From: Aquimarina sp. BL5
GTDB lineage: Bacteria; Bacteroidota; Bacteroidia; Flavobacteriales; Flavobacteriaceae
DNA length: 64,000 nucleotides
Direction: 5' to 3'
Assembly: GCF_003443675.1 (NCBI RefSeq)
Contig: NZ_CP031963.1
Coordinates: forward strand, 5,492,501 to 5,556,500
Below the pieces are notes generated by a model. It was not told the DNA's origin and did not search any database. It was given only the letters and a program-made list of their open reading frames with translations. A program made the translations under genes and the position numbers. Shown here piece by piece: positions 46,926 to 56,598 of this stretch; within the stretch, counting starts at the first letter, position 1, and each line of letters starts with the position of its first letter.

Positions 46926-49900
46926 ATGAGTATTCTAATAAACAACTATCCAATTTTCGAAGACAACCAGGTACTCACCAGTGGGCAACTTAATCAATTA
47001 AATAAATATCTTGATGAGCAAACTAGACTTACTCGTTCTTGCTTAATAGGTATGGGAATCGCCTGCGGACTGGATCTGGACGTAAGTACAGAAGGTATAA
47101 CTATTAAAGAAGGAATTGGTATTAGTTCTGAAGGTTTTTTAATAAAACTGTGTCCAGAATCAAGATCCTGTACCACCGTTCAATATCGTCCATATACATT
47201 ACCTAATGATATAGTATATACGCCATTTCAGGATGAATTATTTGTGCAAGATATTGAGCTTCATGAATTACTTACAGCTAATGCCGAAACTGATGAGCAA
47301 GATATATTAGTACCTCTTACAGAAGAATTTTTAAAAGATAAAGTAGTTCTGTTATTTCTGGAATGCCTGGATAAAGACCTAAAATCTTGTTTGGGAAAGA
47401 GTTGTGACGAATTGGGTATGGATAGGATATTTACTTTAAGAAAACTATTAATAAATGTTACTGATCTTGATAAAGTAAACAAACGATCAAACGGAGGTAG
47501 ACAAGATGATTTATTTATTGAAAAATATAACCTCAAAGATATAAGTCTGCCCAGAGTATTTTTTGATAACATAAATACCTTACATTATTTACCACTTGCC
47601 AATTCCTATAGAAAAGCTATAGATGAAATTGGCCCAGAATTGGGTAAATTATTAAATGAAACCTATGTGGTTTACGAACCAATTTTAAAAGATGTTTATG
47701 ATGAGAATCCATTTGAATCATCCATCATACAAGATGTTTATAAAATGTTTGAGGAATATTTTGACGGAGGTTTCAAACCTGTCTGGAGGGGAATGCAATA
47801 CCTATACGATTTTTTTAAGGATCTTATTTTAGCATATAAAGAATTTAAAGATTGTGCATATGATTTGATGCTACAGTGTTGTCCGGATATGACAAGGTTT
47901 CCTCGTCATTTAATGTTAGGTAAAGCAATTGCAGAGCAAAGAGATAAATGTGAAATAGATATTTATAGGCACAGTTTTACGCAACCGCCTATCTATAATC
48001 ATCAAAATTATTTATTAGCCAAGACAATTTCATTACATAAAAGAATAGTATTAATGTTAGAAAAGTTCTCTTTTGAGAAATTGTCGAATGCAGAGAAATT
48101 GGAAATGAAGGTTACGCCAAGTTGCGAAAAGAAATCAAAACTATCATTAAGAAGCATTCCATTTTATTATGATTCCAAAAGCAAAAGTACATTTGAGAAA
48201 TTAGAAAACCTTGAACTAGAATGGAGTTATGAAAGGAACTATAAACAGTGTCAGATAGAAGACAAAGAGAATAATGCTCTCAATGTATCTTATGATAACA
48301 ATAAGATTCAGGAGTCCTATATTACTCCGTTGACCACTCCTTTAGATTTTGATATAGATCAATTTAATTTTTTAAGGATTGAAGGGCTTTTAGGTAAAGA
48401 GATTAGTAATGCATATAGTTTTACTCAAAAAATAAAAAGACTTAAAAACTTGTCTTACGATGTACGAGTTGTTCATATTGGAGATGTATTAGAAGAAGAC
48501 TATAAAATTCGACCAAATTGTATTTACAATGATTTACAACCTATTTATGAAATCTGGAGAAATAAATTTATTTATTGCCTGGTTGGTTTATCTAAACTAA
48601 CCGACATTTCCAGGTTTGCAGCAACCAATGGAGATAGTCTTGTAACGACTAATGATGCTGCCGAAACTACTCAAGCTAGAAGAGCAGCTTTCTCAAAGGA
48701 TGATTTGAATACAATTAAAAATTTTAGCGCCAAAGTTAATAGGGATAATTGGTCCATGGTAGTCGAAGAAGTATTGCATAAAACCTCTTCTTTAAATAAA
48801 CGAGAAAATATAAATAGAGTGTCTGAAAACCTAAACTTGGTTTCAGTAGCAGTGGGTAGACAGACCATTTCAGGTCTTTTTCAGGAATTAGAAAATTGTA
48901 TGATTCAATTGAGAGAAAACACACCTGAAGACTTTCAATCATTTGATTTTGAAAAATGGCTCGAACTGTATAAATGTCCTTTAAACATATATGTAGAAAT
49001 ACTAAAACTATTAAGTACAAGATATCAAAGAGGTCAAGTAAATGTTCAGTTAAATACGTATTTTTTATTGTTTTGTCAGTTGCACGGACTTATAAGAAAT
49101 CTTGCAATTTTTCCATATATAGATATTCGTATTTTATATAATACACTAAAGGTTAAAATTGATACGTATAATGAATCAAATGAGTTTTCAAATTTCATAA
49201 AACAAAATCCTGGTACTGTACATAAAGCAGGAACCCCTCAAGGGCAGACATTTATATTACTATACCAAACAGAATTCTCGGATAAGTATAGAGAGTCTAT
49301 ACTTCCTAAAATAGAAGCGTATCTAGAAAAGCAAGAAGTTAGCAGTGAGATTATAAGACAAATCGATCAGATAGATAAAGAAAATTTAGGTAAGGTATTA
49401 GGCGATTTTCAACTACCATATCTGTGTTGTTCTCCTTGTGATCAGATAGATACGAAACCTGCTCAATTAGATCCTTTTGCTCCTCCGATTATCGAAACAG
49501 TGCCAATACGACAAGTTGATACTGATCCTACTAATGGTATAGAGTTTTTTGAATATAATATTGTAAAAGAAAAATTGTTTCATGAGGTGTATGAAGTAGA
49601 TCGGTATAAGGTAAATCTTACAGCTGAGGCAAAATATGGTGATGCAACCATAGAATATACTCCTTCTGATTTAAACACAAATGTAAATATTCAATATCTA
49701 AACTATGTTGTTGATATAAATAAAGTTGCAGCCGCAGCAAACAGTTCTGAAGATGCTTATTTAATAGACGAATTTACCTATGAAATTATTCATCAACAAA
49801 CCGGTGAAGTAATTGACTCCTCTGTGATCACTATTTTAGTTCCTATAATAGAAATTAGAACGCAAGGAATAAAAGTTGGAGTAACAGGAAGAGTTATTAC

Positions 49901-50666
49901 CAGATCAGATGGTGTTTTGATTGGGATTGCAGAAGCTACAATAGCATTCGATAAATTTCCAGATCTTAAAACATCCTCTATAGGGAATGGCGATTTTTCG
50001 ATTACTACATTATCTAATGTTCTTCCGAATGGGACACATGATATTACCGTTTTTGCTAATGGATATTTTCCTAAGACAATTCCGGTAACTATTAATAACA
50101 ATATTCCATTTGTTACTGTAGAGTTAGTTCCAATTATAATCTTTACGCCAATTTTTACAGATTTTATTACTGTTATTGAGGCAGATGTTAATGCCGAAAG
50201 CACTATCAACTTGATAAATGATTTTAGAACAACTGATCTTGCTAATAAAGAAAAGATAAAAGGACTAATAGAGAAAGAAGGAGATCGTCGATCTTCTTTA
50301 ATTAAAGTAGAAGAAACACTTTCTATGTTCTCCAAGGATAGTAGTCTAACTGTTACTAAAATGAATACAGTTTTCTCTAAGACCAGAGATAGTTTATTGG
50401 CAGAAATAAAGTTAGCAACCGGGGCATCTAAAAAAATGAAAACTGAAGGTCTTAAAACAATGACTACAGCCTATCTAGATCGGTTGATTCTTACAGAGCC
50501 TAAAGGATTAAGTACTGTAAGTAAAAAGACATTAAGTGAAACGGCAAAGTTAATTAATTCGAATGAAGTAAATATGAAGGGTGAAATGAAGAAATGGTTT
50601 GCAACCAAGGATAAGTTAATAGGTAATAAGATCACGAATGTTATTAGAAACAATTTCAAAATATAA
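46926..50666 (+). CDS. Large eCIS protein of unknown function with carboxypeptidase-regulatory-like domain
   Basis: This 1246-aa protein starts LINNYPIFEDNQVLTSGQLN followed by EQTRLTRSCLIGMGIACGL, a pattern I connect with Bacteroidota injection clusters but cannot tie to a known part. The first ~850 residues are mostly helical and contain several cysteine pairs. At about 981-1070 there is a CarboxypepD_reg-like sandwich (VGVTGRVITRSDGVLIGIAE), followed by a Lys/Thr-rich helical tail. In Afp/PVC the gene at this position encodes the tail fibre, but no fibre repeats are seen. It may replace the fibre or form a baseplate cage (inference). It is coupled closely to its neighbours. Confidence 0.65.
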   Translation: MSILINNYPIFEDNQVLTSGQLNQLNKYLDEQTRLTRSCLIGMGIACGLDLDVSTEGITIKEGIGISSEGFLIKLCPESRSCTTVQYRPYTLPNDIVYTPFQDELFVQDIELHELLTANAETDEQDILVPLTEEFLKDKVVLLFLECLDKDLKSCLGKSCDELGMDRIFTLRKLLINVTDLDKVNKRSNGGRQDDLFIEKYNLKDISLPRVFFDNINTLHYLPLANSYRKAIDEIGPELGKLLNETYVVYEPILKDVYDENPFESSIIQDVYKMFEEYFDGGFKPVWRGMQYLYDFFKDLILAYKEFKDCAYDLMLQCCPDMTRFPRHLMLGKAIAEQRDKCEIDIYRHSFTQPPIYNHQNYLLAKTISLHKRIVLMLEKFSFEKLSNAEKLEMKVTPSCEKKSKLSLRSIPFYYDSKSKSTFEKLENLELEWSYERNYKQCQIEDKENNALNVSYDNNKIQESYITPLTTPLDFDIDQFNFLRIEGLLGKEISNAYSFTQKIKRLKNLSYDVRVVHIGDVLEEDYKIRPNCIYNDLQPIYEIWRNKFIYCLVGLSKLTDISRFAATNGDSLVTTNDAAETTQARRAAFSKDDLNTIKNFSAKVNRDNWSMVVEEVLHKTSSLNKRENINRVSENLNLVSVAVGRQTISGLFQELENCMIQLRENTPEDFQSFDFEKWLELYKCPLNIYVEILKLLSTRYQRGQVNVQLNTYFLLFCQLHGLIRNLAIFPYIDIRILYNTLKVKIDTYNESNEFSNFIKQNPGTVHKAGTPQGQTFILLYQTEFSDKYRESILPKIEAYLEKQEVSSEIIRQIDQIDKENLGKVLGDFQLPYLCCSPCDQIDTKPAQLDPFAPPIIETVPIRQVDTDPTNGIEFFEYNIVKEKLFHEVYEVDRYKVNLTAEAKYGDATIEYTPSDLNTNVNIQYLNYVVDINKVAAAANSSEDAYLIDEFTYEIIHQQTGEVIDSSVITILVPIIEIRTQGIKVGVTGRVITRSDGVLIGIAEATIAFDKFPDLKTSSIGNGDFSITTLSNVLPNGTHDITVFANGYFPKTIPVTINNNIPFVTVELVPIIIFTPIFTDFITVIEADVNAESTINLINDFRTTDLANKEKIKGLIEKEGDRRSSLIKVEETLSMFSKDSSLTVTKMNTVFSKTRDSLLAEIKLATGASKKMKTEGLKTMTTAYLDRLILTEPKGLSTVSKKTLSETAKLINSNEVNMKGEMKKWFATKDKLIGNKITNVIRNNFKI

Positions 50667-50669
50667 TAA

Positions 50670-52181
50670 TTGATAGATACCGCCAAACATATTATTAAAC
50701 AACAGATACTTGATCTTACCATTTCTAATTTAAAAGATCAGGAAGACATATCTAATGTTGTTTCTGAAATTTATAAACGTAATATAGAAGCTATTTTAGA
50801 GGAAATATGTAATGATTTGATTCCTGCTAATAAAGTAGTTAAAATTGATTCTTTAGTTATAGATATTGGTCGTTTAAGATATGACAGGTTAGCTTTGGAT
50901 TTTCCAAAAGCTGTTCGGAAATCTATAAAAGAAGCACTTTTTAAAGAAATCAGAAATGAAATTGTTCGATCAAATGGTGCTGTTAAAACAATAAAAGATC
51001 AGGAGAATAAAGAAAATGCCTTATTAGAATATTTGCGGACAGGTGTAATTCCCTGGTATTATGATGGAGATTTTATAAAACTGAAATCAGAGTTTTCTAA
51101 TAAAAAGATTAATACCACTTATAAACTTGATCAGGTTTTTAGTAATGCAATTAGTATAATCAGGACCATTCATTTTTTTGAAGAAGAAAAATTACATTCT
51201 TTTCTTATGGAAAAATTAAGTAAGGGGCAAAAGAATGTATTAATTGAGTTTGCAATTTTAAAAAAGATATTGGACACATTAAATAGTATTACAAATGTTC
51301 CAGTTAGAAATGAATCAATTTTAATCAAAATAAAACCTCTTTTAGAAGTATGTAAACCAAAAAAAGAAGTGTATGATACAATGATAAGACAATTGATTGA
51401 TTCGATTTCTTCTAATCATTCGTCTTCTGCTATTTTTTTAGAAAAAACAACATACCTTATTGATGTATTACCAAAAAAATATTATCAGAAATTACAGATA
51501 CTGTTTAATAATATAGAATGGAAGAAGCTACATAAATTTACTAAAGACGAACTTTTGTTTATAGAAAGTTTAAGAAAGGAAAAGAATGCTAAAAAAATAG
51601 TAAATGTAAAGAGTAGTGTAAATGATTCTAAACAAAAGATAAAACCAAAACGGGTAAGTTCAAAACAAAGAGTAGAAGTTGGCGAAAGTATAATAGTTAA
51701 AAATGCCGGACTAATTTTAGTTTGGCCCTACCTACAATCATTTTTTACTGGACTCGATCTTATGCGAGAAAAAACATTTTTGGATGATCAGAAAACCACC
51801 AAAGCAATCCATTTATTACATTATTTAGTTTTCCAGTCGGAGGAAAGTAATGAAACAGAATGGATACTCAACAAGCTTCTTTGTGGTATAGAAATAACCG
51901 ATTTTGTTCCTGAAAAAATGAAGTTAAGTACTGAAGAGAAAGAAGAGTGTGATAACTTATTAAAGGCCCTTATCAATAATTGGTCAGCATTAAAAAAGAC
52001 AAGTCCAGACAGTCTAAGAAGTACGTTCTTAATGCGAGAAGGTTTGTTGATGAAAAATGATAATGGGTGGATGCTGAAAATAGAAAGAAAAACATTTGAT
52101 ATTTTATTGGATAGGTTAACCTGGTCTATTTCAGTAGTTAAATTGCCTTGGAATAATTATATGATTCATACAGAATGGTAA
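50670..52181 (+). CDS. eCIS tape measure protein (Afp14/CIS_TMP-like)
   Basis: This 503-aa protein begins at a TTG codon 3 nt after the previous stop. Its N-terminus (HIIKQQILDLTISN, then KIDSLVIDIGRL) matches the contractile injection system tape measure family. The middle is a long, mostly helical Lys/Glu-rich segment, and the C-terminus includes AGLILVWPYLQSFFTGLDLM and a terminal WSISVVKLPW, both seen in relatives. It should set tube length; the length would imply a medium-long particle, but I do not give a number. It overlaps the ATPase start by 7 nt. Confidence 0.85.
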   Translation: MIDTAKHIIKQQILDLTISNLKDQEDISNVVSEIYKRNIEAILEEICNDLIPANKVVKIDSLVIDIGRLRYDRLALDFPKAVRKSIKEALFKEIRNEIVRSNGAVKTIKDQENKENALLEYLRTGVIPWYYDGDFIKLKSEFSNKKINTTYKLDQVFSNAISIIRTIHFFEEEKLHSFLMEKLSKGQKNVLIEFAILKKILDTLNSITNVPVRNESILIKIKPLLEVCKPKKEVYDTMIRQLIDSISSNHSSSAIFLEKTTYLIDVLPKKYYQKLQILFNNIEWKKLHKFTKDELLFIESLRKEKNAKKIVNVKSSVNDSKQKIKPKRVSSKQRVEVGESIIVKNAGLILVWPYLQSFFTGLDLMREKTFLDDQKTTKAIHLLHYLVFQSEESNETEWILNKLLCGIEITDFVPEKMKLSTEEKEECDNLLKALINNWSALKKTSPDSLRSTFLMREGLLMKNDNGWMLKIERKTFDILLDRLTWSISVVKLPWNNYMIHTEW

Positions 52182-53527
52182 CAGACAAAATAAATAGAAA
52201 CGCTATTGATATAACTAATGAACTGAATTGGTTAAAACAAATTCTGAAGATCCGATCTGCTCTTAATGTTAATGAGGAGATTCCGGAGAAAGATGTTTTT
52301 GATATCAATCCTCCAGATATATCAGAAAGTATATCTGGGTACGCTGAGTTAATTAGGGATTATGAATTTGGTTTTGTCGAACGTTTTATTATTATTCTTT
52401 CTGCTGTTCCTTATATTAAACCAGAACTATTAGATGTGTTTATCCAAAAGAATAAGACTACAAATCAGTTGTACACAGAATTTGGAGGAAAAATCAGTGA
52501 GCAACATTCAGGCTTTTTGCCTACTGGAGAAACTATAATGTTCATTTTGGCAGCCAATGATTTAGCAAGAAGATTTGCCCTAATAAAACCCTTTGAAGGG
52601 GATCATCCATTTGCAAAAGAGCAAATAGTATGGTTGACAGAAGTTTCTAATCAAGTAAGCTTTTTAAATGGACAACTATGCATTTCTCAGGAAGTATTAG
52701 ATCTGATTACAACTGGAGAAGTTAAAAAACCTACTTTTAGCAGTGAATTTCCTGCTAGACTTTTAGAGACTAACATGAAATGGGAAGACCTGATATTGGA
52801 GCAAAAAACGCTATTTCAACTTAAAGAAATTGAAATATGGCTAAAACATCATCACCAATTGATGATGGATTGGAATATGGAAAAAAAATTACAACCTGGC
52901 TATAAAACACTTTTTTATGGACCTCCAGGAACAGGAAAAACCTTGACTGCTAGTTTGTTGGGTGAGAAATTGGGTTTTGATGTCTATAGAATCGATTTAT
53001 CTCAAACAGTTTCTAAGTTTATCGGAGAAACCGAAAAGAACTTAGCTAAAGTTTTCGATAAAGCAGAAAGTAAAAATTGGATTTTGTTTTTTGATGAGGC
53101 GGATGCGCTGTTTGGTAAAAGAACGGCAACAAAAGATGCTCATGATAGATATGCTAATCAACAAGTATCTTATTTATTGCAGAGAATCGAAGAATATGAT
53201 GGTTTAGTCATTTTAGCATCTAACCTTAAAAGTAATATTGATGATGCCTTTTTAAGAAGATTTCAGACGGTGGTTCGTTTTCCAGTTCCTTCTGCAAAAG
53301 AAAGACATGATTTATGGCAGAAGGCCTTTTCAGAAAAATGTACGTTAGGAAAAAAAGTGGACCTCTGTCAACTAGCAAATACATACGAATTAGCTGGTGG
53401 TTCTATTATTAATGCAGTTCAATATGCATCCTTAATGACATTAGATAAATCAAGTAGTGAGATTATGATGGGAGATATTTTGCAAGGTATAAAAAGAGAA
53501 TATCATAAAAACGGTAGAACGATATAA
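52175..53527 (+). CDS. eCIS AAA+ ATPase (Afp15-like)
   Basis: This 450-aa AAA+ protein has Walker A GPPGTGKT at 249-256, Walker B ILFFDEADALFGKR near 303-316, and an arginine-bearing LRRFQTVVRFP sensor region. The N-terminal ~200 residues are the helical domain typical of Afp15/Pvc15. The family is needed for assembly and, in PVC, for loading of cargo; the exact action is not settled. The gene closes the structural part of the operon and directly precedes the cargo genes, which fits a loading role. Confidence 0.93.
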   Translation: MVTDKINRNAIDITNELNWLKQILKIRSALNVNEEIPEKDVFDINPPDISESISGYAELIRDYEFGFVERFIIILSAVPYIKPELLDVFIQKNKTTNQLYTEFGGKISEQHSGFLPTGETIMFILAANDLARRFALIKPFEGDHPFAKEQIVWLTEVSNQVSFLNGQLCISQEVLDLITTGEVKKPTFSSEFPARLLETNMKWEDLILEQKTLFQLKEIEIWLKHHHQLMMDWNMEKKLQPGYKTLFYGPPGTGKTLTASLLGEKLGFDVYRIDLSQTVSKFIGETEKNLAKVFDKAESKNWILFFDEADALFGKRTATKDAHDRYANQQVSYLLQRIEEYDGLVILASNLKSNIDDAFLRRFQTVVRFPVPSAKERHDLWQKAFSEKCTLGKKVDLCQLANTYELAGGSIINAVQYASLMTLDKSSSEIMMGDILQGIKREYHKNGRTI

Positions 53528-53551
53528 GTATAAAAGATAAAAACAATAGTG

Positions 53552-55117
53552 ATGGCTTTTACAGGATCTTTAATTGAAAATAAAAACCCAATGATACAAG
53601 CAAAGCTAACCATTGGGAAACCTAATGATCAATATGAACAGGAGGCAGATCGTGTTGCTGATCAGGTGATGAAAATGCCAGTGAATCAAAATGCTTCTAT
53701 TGAACGTAAATATGATAAATGTAAGGAGGAAGAATTACAAATGAAGCCATTAGCTGTATCTATTTCTTCTATTATTCAGAAACAAGCGAATGATAGTGGG
53801 GTAGTTGCGCCATCAAATATATCCCAATCTTTGGCAAAAAGTAAGGGTGGCGGTCAGAATATGGATGAATCTACTCAATCCTTTATGAATAAAGGTATTG
53901 GTGCGGATTTTTCTAATGTAAAGATTCATACAAATGATTCAGCTATCCAAATGAATCAATCCTTAGGTGCTAAGGCATTTACCAATGGGAATGATATTTA
54001 TTTTAATAAGGGGCAGTATAACCCTCAAAGCTCTGAAGGGAAACATTTGTTGGCACATGAGTTGACGCATGTGGTACAGCAGGGAGGAAGTGAAAAACAA
54101 GGAAAAAAACAAAATGATGTAATTCAAAGATATATCGATGCTCATGGAACTAAAGGATCAGCAATAGGTCATTCCTATAGGATATCAGATGATTTGACTA
54201 CTGCAGTTAAAGTTGGCTATCCGAATCATGATTTATATGCTAAAGCGGGAAAAGTAGCACCGGCTAATACCAAATTAGCAAGTGTTGGATCAGGAATCGA
54301 ACTCATAGAAGAAAGTAAAACCTTTCAAGTGTCAAGTAAAGGTAGAACAAGAACCTTAAAGAAGGTAAGTCCCAAAAATAAACAGAATACTACCTCAGGA
54401 AATACTATGAAAATCTCGGATGATTGTGGAACAAGTTGCTCTGTTGTAGTAGGAAGTACTAGTCGAACTGCTTTACATAGGGATGCCATGACAGGAGCTA
54501 ATTCTAAAACGGCTGCAACAAGTCCGGCTTTAATGAAAGCCGAAATAATAAAAAAACTACTAAATAAATGGCTAACAATGGCATCAACATCTGTATTGAC
54601 AAAAACTAAAATAATCGAAACATTAACTAAAGCAAATGCTAAACTATTAGAAGTTAATGTAGCTAAGGCAGATTTTTTAGCAGCGGTTTCAGATGCAGAA
54701 AAAGAGATGAAAGGAGATATATATTGGGCAAAAGTAGAGGAGTATGGAGATATTATGATGTCTTACTATAATAAACAATCTGAATCAAAACGGGAAGAAA
54801 TTGATAAGTATTTAAAAATAAATAAATATGCAAACCCAAATGTAGGACAAGGTTATACAATGTCTTCAGGAGGTACTAATTATCCGGGAGAAAGGACCTG
54901 GAATTTTCATTGGGGAGGTGTAGTTATGAAAAGCGATGATCAGAAAGATACTATAACATTAGAAAATTATGCGGTGCCTGGAAATGTAGAAAATGAAAGA
55001 TGGGATTTTGCTATGTATGGAACCGCAGCAAAAAAAGGACAGACTTTTCACGAGCAACATCATGACACAAAACAACATGGTGATAAACCTACTACCATGA
55101 CCATTGAGAAAAAATGA
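53552..55117 (+). CDS. eCIS cargo: leader + DUF4157 + cysteine-hydrolase-like domain
   Basis: The preferred start is ATG at 53552; a GTG lies one codon upstream (521 aa from the ATG). Residues about 10-75 are the shared cargo leader: KLTIGKPNDQYEQEADRVAD and later EELQMKPL and IIQKQ. A DUF4157 domain follows at about 95-180 and carries His169-Glu-Leu-Thr-His173 (LLAHELTHVVQQGG). The C-terminal ~330 residues contain DCGTSCSVVVG (Cys292, Cys296) and later WNFHWGGVVMKS (His453) and TLENYAVPG (Asn472), an order that fits a papain-like Cys-His-Asn hydrolase. The target is unknown. The gene starts 24 nt after the ATPase, and its stop overlaps the next start by 4 nt. Confidence 0.8.
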   Translation: MAFTGSLIENKNPMIQAKLTIGKPNDQYEQEADRVADQVMKMPVNQNASIERKYDKCKEEELQMKPLAVSISSIIQKQANDSGVVAPSNISQSLAKSKGGGQNMDESTQSFMNKGIGADFSNVKIHTNDSAIQMNQSLGAKAFTNGNDIYFNKGQYNPQSSEGKHLLAHELTHVVQQGGSEKQGKKQNDVIQRYIDAHGTKGSAIGHSYRISDDLTTAVKVGYPNHDLYAKAGKVAPANTKLASVGSGIELIEESKTFQVSSKGRTRTLKKVSPKNKQNTTSGNTMKISDDCGTSCSVVVGSTSRTALHRDAMTGANSKTAATSPALMKAEIIKKLLNKWLTMASTSVLTKTKIIETLTKANAKLLEVNVAKADFLAAVSDAEKEMKGDIYWAKVEEYGDIMMSYYNKQSESKREEIDKYLKINKYANPNVGQGYTMSSGGTNYPGERTWNFHWGGVVMKSDDQKDTITLENYAVPGNVENERWDFAMYGTAAKKGQTFHEQHHDTKQHGDKPTTMTIEKK

Positions 55118-55524
55118 TACAAAAAATTATTTATACTAGTATAATCTTGTTGTTTATAGCATGTAACTCAAAAACGTCATCAAAGAAGATGGAACATATT
55201 AGCACTGATTTTGAATTTAATAAAAGTATAACCTTAACCGGTATATATGTCAAAAGTACAATATCTAAAAGAGAGCAGGGAGATCATATAGGTCATTATA
55301 AAATAATTACAGATGACTTAAAGGAAGTAATATTATTACCTCCATATAGTAAGGAATCTGTAAGGCCAAAAGAAGAGGTTCAAAGTTTTGAAGGAAAAAA
55401 AGTAGAAGTTACTGGTGTTATTAAAGAGAATACTTCTCTTTCACCACCTTCATTAGAAAATCAACCTATATCAGTTAATATACCTTGCTTTATTACTATA
55501 GAATCTATTCAATTAGCAAAATAG
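55114..55524 (+). CDS. Lipoprotein coupled to the first cargo gene
   Basis: This 136-aa protein has a type II signal peptide (MIQKIIYTSIILLFIAC, lipobox Cys17), so it is exported and lipid-anchored. The mature part is beta-rich with GKKVEVTGVIKEN, suggesting an OB-like barrel. Its ATG lies inside the cargo stop region (ATGA), so the two are made together. A co-translated lipoprotein next to a toxin gene is the usual place of an immunity protein for a cell-envelope toxin; that role is inference. It could instead be an assembly or surface factor. No known immunity family is recognised. Confidence 0.65.
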   Translation: MIQKIIYTSIILLFIACNSKTSSKKMEHISTDFEFNKSITLTGIYVKSTISKREQGDHIGHYKIITDDLKEVILLPPYSKESVRPKEEVQSFEGKKVEVTGVIKENTSLSPPSLENQPISVNIPCFITIESIQLAK

Positions 55525-55604
55525 TAAATAATTTTTCTCAAATCATCGGGTAAATGTGAAATGCAATAACGTAAAAAAGGAATAGAAATATAAATATGTA
55601 AATA

Positions 55605-56591
55605 ATGGGATCACCAACTTTCATATCAAAAAAAGAAAAGGAGCTACAATCAAAATTAAAGATTGGAGTACCTAATGATATACATGAAAAGAAGGCAGAT
55701 CAAATTGCTAATGATGTAATAAAAGTAAATTCATCTGGAGAAGGGGCTATCCAGAGAAAATGTAATGAATGTGATGATGAATTACAAATGAAGCCATTAC
55801 AGAGTACTACTGATGTAATGATTCAAAAACAAGATGAGGATGAAAATGATCATCCGTACCAATTAACCATGCCAGAAATAGGTAGTAGTTTATCCTATAA
55901 ACCTAATCTGAGTTTCGGTATTCCTGAATTAAAATTAGATCCTAAAATAGCATTCGAAATAAAGATGATGGAAATAAGAAGAATGTTATCCATAGACTTA
56001 CTTAAACAACAAGCTCCAAAAATTAATACAGTTTATGGTCCTCAGCTACCACCAACGTATGGTCTTCAATTGCCACCGGCTTATAATCCTCAATTGCTGC
56101 CCCCAACACCATCTTATATCCCATCGTTAATCCCAAATATACCGCCATTAACAACCCCAAAAAAACCAGAACCAAAAGACGTAAAACCAAGAAAAGGAAG
56201 CCCGGGAGATATTGTAAAAGCTATTATGGGAATTCCAGTCATTAAAACTAAACTAGAGGAGATACAAGCAACTGCAGAAAAATATGCAGAAAACACCTAT
56301 AATGGGTTGTCTACAGGAGGTAAAGTAGGTGTTATTAGTGGTGCAGTAACCCTGGCGGGAGGTACCGTAGCAGGTTTGTTAGTAATGCCAAGGGAAGATA
56401 GATTATCTTTATTAGATCCTCTAAGCGGTGTAGCAATTCCAATTCCAGGAACACCAGTATCAGTCACATATACAAGTATGGATATGAAAAAAATTGTTCC
56501 TTCAGCCTCTGATAATGCTCCTAAGGTAGAACAAGTAATGATAGGTGTGAATGTAGGGAAAATACTTCCGAAAAGTTGGGGATTTAAATGA
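55605..56591 (+). CDS. eCIS cargo candidate: leader + proline-rich + glycine-rich hydrophobic segment
   Basis: This 328-aa protein has the shared leader at about 12-75 (KLKIGVPNDIHEKKADQIAN, then DDELQMKPL and MIQKQ) but no DUF4157 domain. Residues about 145-200 contain near-repeats of PQLPPxY and other proline-rich stretches. A hydrophobic glycine-rich segment at about 238-262 (VGVISGAVTLAGGTVAGLLV) could enter a membrane. The C-terminus is short and beta-like, and no catalytic motif is seen. It may be a pore-forming cargo, a tube-lumen filler or a carrier (inference). Confidence 0.6.
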   Translation: MGSPTFISKKEKELQSKLKIGVPNDIHEKKADQIANDVIKVNSSGEGAIQRKCNECDDELQMKPLQSTTDVMIQKQDEDENDHPYQLTMPEIGSSLSYKPNLSFGIPELKLDPKIAFEIKMMEIRRMLSIDLLKQQAPKINTVYGPQLPPTYGLQLPPAYNPQLLPPTPSYIPSLIPNIPPLTTPKKPEPKDVKPRKGSPGDIVKAIMGIPVIKTKLEEIQATAEKYAENTYNGLSTGGKVGVISGAVTLAGGTVAGLLVMPREDRLSLLDPLSGVAIPIPGTPVSVTYTSMDMKKIVPSASDNAPKVEQVMIGVNVGKILPKSWGFK

Positions 56592-56598
56592 AAGAGAT

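Noticed and set aside
49793..50335. 180-codon minus-strand frame in the 1246-aa gene
   Set aside because: The plus-strand frame is continuous and contains a recognisable domain over the same bases, so the antisense frame is a by-product.
29570..53527. Treating the locus as a classical type VI secretion system
   Set aside because: No TssJ/L/M membrane complex or ClpV is present. The Afp15-type ATPase and Afp-like tube, sheath and cap genes favour an eCIS.
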